Of a stretch of 64,000 bases of DNA, positions 55,692-64,000 are shown piece by piece. The stretch comes from Isoetes taiwanensis. Its lineage: Eukaryota > Streptophyta > Lycopodiopsida > Isoetales > Isoetaceae. Under the pieces are notes generated by a model. That model had not been told where the DNA came from. It made no database searches and saw only the letters and a program-made list of their open reading frames with translations. A program made the translations under genes and the position numbers. Numbering within the stretch: the stretch's first letter is position 1; every line of letters starts with the position of its first letter. The stretch is from the NCBI GenBank assembly GCA_021234155.1, contig JAJEKV010000010.1, positions 21,168,833 through 21,232,832 on the forward strand, in the 5' to 3' direction.

Positions 55692-56872
55692 AGGCAACAA
55701 AGGTAATGTTGTAGCAACAAATCTCCAAATGCAAACAAGTTTAGAAAGTAGGATTCATAATTCCAAAAGATCTGTAACCCTTGTATGAAATGACGATGTG
55801 TTTTGAAAAATACTGAAGAACCTGATATTGTGGCATGTGGTCTGCATCGGATTCCTCCTTTGCATTCTCCATATCAGTTGGTGCAGGATCAAGGTACATT
55901 GCACATTTCTAGTATGCAGAAGCTATGTCGAATTTTCTTTGGCGATCTCCATTGCTAGAAACTCCATTAAGACCCTCAGAAAATTGCTCTTGAGGATCTC
56001 CATGCTTTGCTAAGATGTTTAAATCATAAATGCAGCTGGCCCTTTTTGCTTCCAGCATATGAAACAGATAGATCCATACTGGATTTGAAATTTGCTGGAC
56101 TATCCATGGATGCACAGAGCTTAAATCAACCATGAAAAAGCTGTATGAGAGCAGAAGAGTAAGCGTCGCTTCGTGCGTCGGGCAGAACCCTAACTTCAGA
56201 TTTAGGGCTTGCATTTTAAGCACTGATACTGGACGTCTAGGGCAGAGAACAAAATATTTAAGGCAACCTAGGGCTTATAATATAATGTGGTATTTCTCAT
56301 ATGCCCTTTAAAATCACAATGCCCATTTGACATTACGAATTTTGAAAAAATAGCATACCTTAGGTACCAAATCCTTCTAGCCATATAGGTGCCCAAACGT
56401 GAGATTTGGCGATGCCCATGCATGAGCATTACCGTTCTTAGTAAATGTAGAAGTGTGAGAAACAATAAAAACAAAAAGCATGCAAGCTCACTTAACCAAT
56501 TAAGTGCCAAGTGGTATGCATGCATTCAAGTAAGTTGCATGCATTTACTTGTAAAGTCAAAGGAAAAGAACCTTTTAGCCAACACGTAAGGCCCAAAATT
56601 AAATCATGTTCAACTATGGAGAATGACTTTTTGTAAACTAAATAAATAAGTACCTTGTATAGGCAACTTCGTCATAATGCCATTACAACTTCCCTGTATT
56701 AATTTTCATCATAATTCAACCTAGCTTCCAAGTCTTGTGTCTTTTAAGTCTTTTCCACTTTGGAATCCACCATCAACCATGGAATTTCAACCTTGGAGTC
56801 CACCATGGAGCTCAACCTCCTTCCTGTTACACTCCAGACCTTTGTAATTTCTCCCATAAAAAATCAACTTAT

Positions 56873-56876
<4 letters not shown>

Positions 56877-56917
<41 letters not shown>
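56877..56917. repeat. 41-base poly(A) run
   Basis: An uninterrupted run of A. It is followed by a sequence (CACCAGAAGGCTTTAACAAG) also found after an A-tract at 15276, so it may join a recurrent repeat. The flanking 55.7-59.1 kb region contains only short frames without recognised families. Confidence 0.9.
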
Positions 56918-56920
<3 letters not shown>

Positions 56921-57299
56921 CAAGAACACACCAGAAGGCTTTAACAAGGTAGGACGTTAGGGTTTTATTTTGACTTGGTGTCATCAGTCAAGAATTGGTG
57001 GCTAATTTTCTAAACATATGTAATTGAGTTTTTTCATTTTTCGTGTTCTCCGCCGCAATCTAAATGAAGGTTGGGGAGCCATGTTTGCGGGTAAATGAAA
57101 GAAGAGATCTCCGCCGTAGCTACCACTGCCATAGCTGGGCTGGCATTCAAGAAACATATGCTGCCAGAGAAGGTATTGCAGAGCTCTTTCGTGGATTCAC
57201 TGCGTGAGCTAGGGTGGCTCTTTAGTCGGAACTACGAAAGGATTATTTTCTGCTGCCTCCTTTTGTTTTCAACCCACCATGCAGGATCTTGACCTCACT

Positions 57300-59100
57300 A
57301 CCTACTGCTGATTGTATAAAAATTTAATCAAGCATTGACATTTCAAAATCCAATCAAGTAGTTCTCTTCAAACAATTCAGGAACTTTCAACCTGAACTAA
57401 TTCCAGAGGTGACCTATGACATCACGGAAACAACCGCATTGTCAGGGCACATGTTCTAAAACGTAACGGATGGATTACACTCCTCTAGTAGAATTTGATG
57501 CACTCAAGCCAATAACTTAAAAGCAACGAACCTTGAAAAGGAAGGTAGACTAGATTTCGAAGAGTGGCAACTGCTATCATCACTAACAAGGTGGAAATGT
57601 AATAATTGTTAGGATTAGCCATGTCTTGTTAGAAAAGTTTGTATTGCATGGTCAAATTTTTGGAGATGAGGAACTATTGTAAGAAAATATCTTATGCCTT
57701 AGCACAACAAAAAAGCAATAGAACGAATTTAAGACAACTTGTTGTTCTATGTTCTTTGTGCTCTAAAAATGTGAAATTGGAGCAATAACAGGAGATGGAT
57801 GAATACACAAATTGCCAAATGCAAAAGAATTCTAGGCTGCTCTTTCATGTAATGGGTTTGTGCATTTTGGGGTTTTGCATATATTTAAATCCAATAAAAC
57901 TTTTAATATAAGAAAAAAAAAGTGGGTCTATCTAGAAGGCCTTGTCCAAACAGTCTACAAGCTAACGTATATCATGACATTAACAATGCTCCAAATCAGA
58001 AAGCCCCATGTACCCCCAAAATAGGTAGGGCTAAAAAAAATAAATGAAACTACCTGTAGAATAGGATTGAAGACGAGCTAATCTTTTTGCCCAAGTGACG
58101 CATAAGATAAATTGGTAAGAAGAGTCGTCAGAAAATTGACGTGCTTTGAAGAAAGGAGGTTATAAATCACATGACTATAGAGCATTATTCACATCACGAG
58201 CAATACAAACCATTTAACAATTACACTTATCTAGGGCATCATGTGACAATTATATTTTGTATCCTGTGGCATATGCAAATTTCAAGATCTGACAGCCATT
58301 ATTATTGATTGTTTTTTCGACGGTGCAAAATACTTTTATACTTTTCTATATATTGCCTAAGGCTTTTGGCTTTTTGGACACCAATTTTTTTTATGGCAAT
58401 CAGAAACTCATTTTGCCCTCATAAATTTAAATAAATCCTTAGAATTTTTTGACAGCTAGATAGCTTTTTTTAGCCCTTCAATTACACCTGGGGACATAAA
58501 AATTCATGTAAATTGTAAGTTCGTTGTGTGGTTTGGGTCTGGTTTGGTGCACTCATAAACCTTTTTTATCTTTCGACTCTAATGCTTGGAAGGACCAAAA
58601 CTCATATATATATGCGTTCAAGAAAATATTTCGATCTTTAGACCACTAATCCTAATTCTTGTCTACCTCCCAGTCTAACACTGGAATTCTTCCTGGCACA
58701 ATAGCCTTATAAAGCTTTGTTTGTGATGAAGTAGATCTGCTTTTAAATCTGGAGATGGAATATAGTTTTAATGTAGAATAGATTACAAGATCCATCAATT
58801 GACCCCCCCAAAAAAAAAAGATGTCGTCCAATCGAGCCTGTTAGCCTTTTACAACTTCACCATCTGCCTTCAAATAAATCTGCTTCTTTGAATTTCAACA
58901 CGAAACTACAAAACAAATAATATGCAAACACACCCTCAGGGCACTGGAGGGCAACCCTCCGTGCGCAAGCACCTTGTTTGAATTTTTATTTAATTTACAG
59001 ATAAGAAAAACAAGATCTCCCATAACATACTAAAACAACACTTGATGCCTAAATTTTATATTTTAATACTATTAAGATTATTTTTATATTGGTACTAACA
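57300..59100. other. No recognisable gene
   Basis: AT-rich sequence with homopolymer runs (for example 58803-58819). No supported coding block. Confidence 0.45.
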
Positions 59101-59801
59101 CATGGCCTTGTTATCTTTCATCAATGCTTGCAAGATGAAATATAATCAAAGGTGGAGTCTCTGAGCCTGAACCTGGACCTTTGGTTCCTCTGCCCATGCC
59201 ATCAATTACCACTCTAGAATGCCAACCAATAGTTTTGCAAACAAGAGATGACCATGATCGTGCGGTGTTAGGTGAGCAGTGAAGATCACCTGCCTTATAG
59301 ATAAGAACTACTCTAGAAGTGGAGTTCGGGAGATGAACGTTGGGCGCATAGTCGAGTGCCTTAGGAACCGTGCGAGAGGTAGTCCCGATGGATGAGGCCT
59401 TTTTGGAGGTTGTTCTCCAGGGACTGGGCTTTCCTATTATTCCCTCGGAATTTGATGTGACAGTAGCTTCTTTCGATGGCATAATTATTCAATCGTACAA
59501 TTCTAGTACTAGGGTAGGATTTAGCAGATCAACTCCGAACAGTCGTTCTCTTTGTATTCTGTGTTTTGACAAAGTTGTAACTTTAAGAGTTCCGACTCAT
59601 AATTATGGTTATTTAGCCACTGAGCAGTTCTCTCGCAATCTATTTTAAATTTCGGTGCTGAAACGATTTGGGATTGAACCTATATTGCACTGGACAGCCT
59701 TCTTTAAGCTTCGTCCAGCCCGGTTCTTCTCAGACCTTGAAATTTTGGTGTGGAGATTTGCTGTTGCAAACTAGAAATTGGGAAGGAAGGCAAGGGTAAA
59801 A

Positions 59802-61825
59802 TGGTTCTCTCACAGAATCAAGTAGCCATGGAAGATCATTTAAAGAAAGTGGAAGATGAAGAGTGGACGAATATCTTTTAGTTAGAAGACAAAAGGGATC
59901 AAGTCTGGGACAAGCTTAAATCCTTGTACATCACCTTTGAATTAACTAAAGATCAGCAAAAGGCTGCAACAGTGTGCATGGATGTTTCAGAGGATGGGAT
60001 GATATGTGGTAACCTGGACAAATGAAGAAACTAGAAAAAGATTACGGTTCTAGAAGGGCGAATGACAGAGATTGGACATGGAATACTTTAGAACTGCTCC
60101 AAAAGATGGATAGAAACCTGTATAAGCTCATCATGGCCAAGCAAGGGCACACGGAAAAAGATTGATGCAGCTTAAAAAACAATATCTTCCAAAACTCCAT
60201 GAATGAAATGCTAGATCTGGCCAAGAAGAACTTAGTTGATTTGGAAAGCCCCAATGGAACTCGAAGGCGTCGATCAAACTCATAAAAAGGTGGCACGACC
60301 AGAAGACCATGTTATTGAAAGGCATCGGAAGCAAATTATGAGTAAATTACCTCCGGATGTGGATCAGATTCTAGGAGAAACACTCAAAAGTATGGGACTT
60401 TTTAGATAAAAAAGCATGCAAAATCAGAGATATTAATGGGTTCTTTAATCCGTTACAGACCGACAATGCAACTACAAAAACTGTGCGGAAATTCAGGGTT
60501 CTGAGCTGAATCGGACGAGTACCAAAGTGGGGGACCACCACATACATAATCAGATTCTGGTCTTGGGCAAGAGCGACAAGGCAAAAGGTTATAATTTTCT
60601 ATCTTATAAAAATGTTTTGCTCAATGTTGTTTCTAGTGATGGTACTCCTGGTGAAAAGCGTGTTTCTGATAACAAAGAGTTCATTGACCTCTCTTATATA
60701 AAGGACTCCTCGGCCTTTGACCTCTACTCGCTAAAGGGCATTTGATTCATTTCCCTATCGAATGTTCTCGATTTGTGAAGCCAAGAACCAAAAGGTCCCT
60801 ATCCAACCCCTGCTTAAGATTGATAGTAAAACCTTCCAGATTCTTTGCAGGGACGAGTATAGCATGAATTACATTCTAAAAAAGAGGCTAGGTAAAATTA
60901 GTAGTAATGATCTCTATATCATGAAATGGGGTCCTTTGTTTATTCCTGGTAATTCCAAATATATCTCGACCTCTACTTGGCTAACTTTCCCCAATATGCC
61001 CCCGGCCATGTGGACTATATCTCATATTCAGGCTATTTCTAGTAATCTCGGGCCGATCATTTGTATTCCCTCAAACCAATTTTCCCTCTATGTGTGTCTC
61101 TAAGAAAATTGAGTCAGAGTGGTTGAATGAGATTAATGTTAAAATCTCTGATGATAGATTTCTCAATCTCAGAATAAACTATTCCAAGTATCCCGTCCAT
61201 CAGCAAACAGGGAAGAATAAGGACATAAAAGTTGACCTCTACAATAAGCCTCCTCCCCTTATTATTCGACAGGAATGGAGACCTAAGAGATATGCTGTGA
61301 CAGGGGAGTGTAGCAGCAGAATTGAAAAGGGACAGCAAGAAGTATCAATATGATGTGGCAGAGGAATGTAGCAGCAGAATTGAGAAGGACATCAAGGAGT
61401 ATCAATTGGCTTCTAATCCTAGAAAAATGTTTGTGGATAATGATTGGAATCTTATTTTCAGGAATGTTAACCCTTATGTCAAGATTAATACAGGTATGGT
61501 AACTCTCTCTCTCTTCCAATTAGTGAAGAGTTCCAAAGAGATGCAAAATATCAATCTGGAAGAAATTTATATGGTCCACGATAATAATGGGAGGTGGAAG
61601 ATCTTGATTGGTAATATTGACTCTTGTAGAATAGCTTTTACTAATGTTTATTCTTACTATAACCCCTCTGATCATTCTTCAAACAGAAGGGCCTCGAGGG
61701 GTTGGGGTGCCTGCATCCGCATTTGGTGGCCTGAAGATCTGCATCCTTCCCGGACCAGCCCTGCTACCCCTCCCTGTTTGCAGACACTTTTGACTTTCTC
61801 CAACTCATGCCTGCGGTCCTCCTGA
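59802..61825 (+). mobile_element. LINE ORF1 remains (DUF4283-like)
   Basis: A coding-like frame starts MVLSQNQVAMEDHLKKVEDE and carries on with stops and shifts (KRDQVWDKLKSLYITFELTK, EKDYGSRRANDRDWTWNTLE). From 60762 it reads KIDSKTFQILCRDEYSMNYI then LYIMKWGPLFIP, STSTWLTFPNMPPAMWTISH and IQAISSNLGPIICIPS, and ends RFLNLRINYSKYPVH. The W-G/P-L-F-I-P and W-(L/V)-x-F/L-x-N-(M/L)-P pattern is that of plant LINE ORF1 nucleic-acid-binding proteins (DUF4283). A short in-place duplication (GECSSRIEKG/EECSSRIEKD) lies at 61303-61388. At about 61925-61975 GACCTGATGGTCT..AATAAATAATCATTTCATTTCATT looks like a LINE 3' end. Not functional. Confidence 0.6.
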
Positions 61826-62089
61826 GAAATGTATATAAAAAGCTGTAAACAATTATTAGATATATATATTATAAGGAGGAGCGGGAGGAAATTGAAATGG
61901 AGATTTGTACATGTTGATATGTCTTCTAGACCTGATGGTCTCACAGACAATAAATAATCATTTCATTTCATTATCTCTCCCCACAATTTGCATCATTTCC
62001 CTTTCAACTACCAGGGATAAAATGTGCAAATGGCTCCACTTACAAATATTTGAGAGTGGAGTTCCCCTCGACTATGCACTAGGATGCTT

Positions 62090-63010
62090 CCATCCGCCTA
62101 TGAGTGACAGTAGACTGGAAGGCACTACATATAATGCAGAACAACAGTCATAGAGTGAAGATATATGATTGGGCCCATCAGTCGCACCTTTTCAGGATCT
62201 CGGTGGAAGTTGTCCTTCTATACGGGGTCGAGGCCTGGGGCTCGGTAGTGTTCATTGCTATCTAGAATGACTTGGAGCAGGTACATAAAGCCTTCGGCAT
62301 TGGGGTGAAGTCTACGATCCCATATCAGATCTTGTTGTAGGAGACATGCTTCTTACCTCTTTATAGGACAACCCTTGATCACCACATCGTCTATTTTTAG
62401 AAAGTGGTCAATATGAACGATGTCCATCACCCTAGCCTGGCTTATACCATGGCAATGGGGCCAAAATACCTCAAGGCCTTTTGGAAGGAAGAGAGAGCTC
62501 AGTGGCTCGCCAGATGGAATGTGTAGGAGCACATGTGCATATAGGTGCAAATCGCCACAGCTTGAGATAATACCTACACGCTTCCTCAACAAGCTCTGGG
62601 GTACCAGCGCTCTTGAAGAGGATAAGACAACACATTACCAATGCCGCATAAACCATTGGAACGCGACACGCAATGCTACCTACGTACTCACCTACTTATG
62701 CAATGGTGCAGACTCATTGCCTCAAACCACACAGGTGCACACTATCTCTGAATTGAGATGGGAGACGGGCAGATGGATTAGGGAGCCACGACAGGACATG
62801 CTTTGTCGATGCTGCTAAATGGGAATCGTTGAGGATGAGTGCCATACTCTCCAAAGTTGTCTGGCGTATTTGGACACGCTATACTGAGTTGGTTAGGTCT
62901 GGCCAGCTGCTACATGTGATATTGAGCACGTCCTCAGTACGGATGCTGGGATCATACCTTCGGGAGGTAATGGATGTGCGAGATCAGCTGTATCCCCGAA
63001 CACTTGCTTG
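62090..63010 (+). mobile_element. LINE reverse-transcriptase C-terminal remnant
   Basis: Across frames the region reads VKIYDWAHQSHLFRISVEVV with LLYGVEAWGS, LEQVHKAFGIGVKSTIPYQI, ETCFLPLYRTTLDHHI and, further on, SELRWETGRWIREPRQDMLC RCC..GIVEDECHTLQSC. This is the order seen in the thumb and C-terminal zinc region of LINE reverse transcriptases (V..LLYG.E.WG; C..C..(V)EDE.H.L..C). Stops interrupt it and the catalytic palm (YADD) is missing. The tail at 63000-63210 ends in CTATTCTA repeats. It is a separate insertion from the ORF1 block, or an internally deleted one. Confidence 0.7.
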
Positions 63011-63726
63011 ACTTGTAAATATGTTAAACGACATGTTTATTTGTACATTTTTTGACAATACTCTTATTATTGTCACAATTTTTCCCTCGAAAAGCTTTTG
63101 TGGCAGTTTTTTTTAACTCGAACAATAATAACTCTGTTGCGCTCTCTTATTGAGTCCCATAGGTCGATTGGTCTTCGTGGATGATAAAAACTCTATTCTA
63201 TACTATTCTATTCCTGTGCTTATATACTTAGAAATCACTTACAATCTTTTTTGAATTTTCATTATGTTTTGACGTCACACCTGACCAGCCATCCCCTCCA
63301 TTTCTCGAAGGAAAGCCCTGCAAGCAACATCGAAATACACAAAAGCAAATAAAAAACAAGCCAACACCCAAAATATCCTCTCAGCTATGATTCACTAATA
63401 GAGTTGTGCCTTCAATATAAGGCATCAATCCTGTGAAGCTCCCTCAAAAGCAACTCCCTAGCCAAATTCATGTGAGCCATAAGATGAGCCTTTTCTTGGA
63501 TAGTCACTTCTAACTCTCCCCATCCACCTATTGACAACCTCCTCAAGAGCAGCGAAGGGCCTATCCAGCTGCATTCGAAACAGACGCACTAATGTAGCAG
63601 TAGATTCTGCTAGAGTATTGATATCCACAGTTCCAGATAATACTTTAAGAGCCACTTGAACTCTCTCTCACTAGGTTTGGATCTGTTTAGCTACTTGAAA
63701 TTGCCATTTTTCGATCGGGTTCTTCA

Positions 63727-64000
63727 TGGTTAAGAGGAAAACTCAACGGGGGTCTCCCCCTGGGTTCCCTGATCGAGATGTTCTAGTTGTCTTGGCATCA
63801 AAGCTTGACTCTGTGCCACTCCTTGCAGCAGAAATTGAGTCTCCACTGACATGTTTTGTTGATAAATGTGAAAGATCTATGGAAAATTTGCTAGCCCTTT
63901 CTATGCAACAGATGACGGAAGCTATGAAGGCTGATTTGGTAGCAACACTGCAGGAGTCTCTAAAAGAAGCCGTGAACTTATTAATGAACGATTTTAAAAA
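63727..64000 (+). CDS. Unrecognised ORF running off the right edge
   Basis: From ATG at 63727 there are 91 open codons with no stop before the window ends. The start is MVKRKTQRGSPPGFPDRDVL and a helical, coiled-coil-like stretch follows (CERSMENLLALSMQQMTEAM..LVATLQESLKEAVNLLM). The basic, Pro-containing N-terminus followed by helices fits the beginning of a LINE ORF1 or a gag-like protein. That would place another retroelement to the right. The family was not identified. Confidence 0.4.

Noticed and set aside
55830-56223. Minus-strand frame reading QRKFDIASAY then CAMYLDPAPTDM
   Set aside because: Coding-like composition and a possible splice site, but a stop interrupts it and no family or neighbouring exon was recognised.
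57095-57292. 65-codon frame starting MKEEISAVATTAIAG
   Set aside because: Coding-like but short, alone, and without recognised similarity.

Overview
This is a transposon-rich, gene-poor stretch of a land-plant nuclear genome. Several features point that way: a plant-type U-box/ARM ubiquitin ligase with no introns, a nuclear tRNA-Gly(GCC), and pseudogene pieces of Argonaute, S-adenosylmethionine synthetase, a PPR protein and a short-chain dehydrogenase. There is also a Ty1/copia element primed by initiator tRNA-Met and a LINE ending in a plant zf-RVT zinc knuckle. Two transposase-like genes of the DUF7869 type lean towards a seed-free lineage with large TE content (fern, lycophyte or bryophyte), but that is an inference and no species is claimed.

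Layout. 0-3.1 kb: PIF1-like helicase end, a GAGTTT microsatellite, a TPR exon, and a multi-exon Argonaute MID-PIWI pseudogene on the minus strand, cut off by a dispersed repeat. 3.1-12.4 kb: mostly non-coding, with one candidate secreted peptide (3.94 kb), several duplicated blocks and a 12-bp-period AT-rich tract. 12.4-13.8 kb: exons of a decayed plant transposase-like gene (minus). 17.3-18.9 kb: SAM synthetase and SDR pseudogenes. 18.885-23.705 kb: a complete copia element with apparently identical LTRs and a 5-bp target duplication. 24.8-25.2 kb: PPR pseudogene. 26.3-30 kb: element 1, a ParB-like gene and a DUF7869 gene head to head. 32.4-33.6 kb: the best intact host locus, a PUB-type E3 ligase with a tRNA-Gly gene three bases after its stop codon. 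36.06-36.97 kb: a 5'-truncated LINE. 37.7-38.5 kb: two tandem paralogues encoding an unrecognised 80-residue protein, with near-identical promoters. 38.7-47.5 kb: element 2, a second DUF7869 gene (minus) diverging from an unrecognised gene (plus), sprinkled with a CpG-rich palindrome that also forms a 34-bp-period array at 43.44-43.67 kb. 48-50.5 kb: an LRR exon, a non-autonomous Mutator-like element with a 9-bp target duplication, and the second copy of the 3-kb repeat. 50.5-59 kb: little recognisable coding. 59.8-63 kb: LINE ORF1 and reverse-transcriptase remains. 63.7-64 kb: a clean ORF leaving the window.

How the parts fit. Probably functional host genes are few: the U-box gene, the tRNA and perhaps gene A of the 80-residue pair. 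The most unusual material is the pair of DUF7869 elements: two divergent two-gene units about 9 kb apart, one with a ParB-like partner, the other with the palindrome array. Many reading frames that are otherwise well conserved are broken by single-base indels, even inside the young copia element. Either the copies are dead, or the underlying assembly has indel errors; the sequence alone cannot decide.
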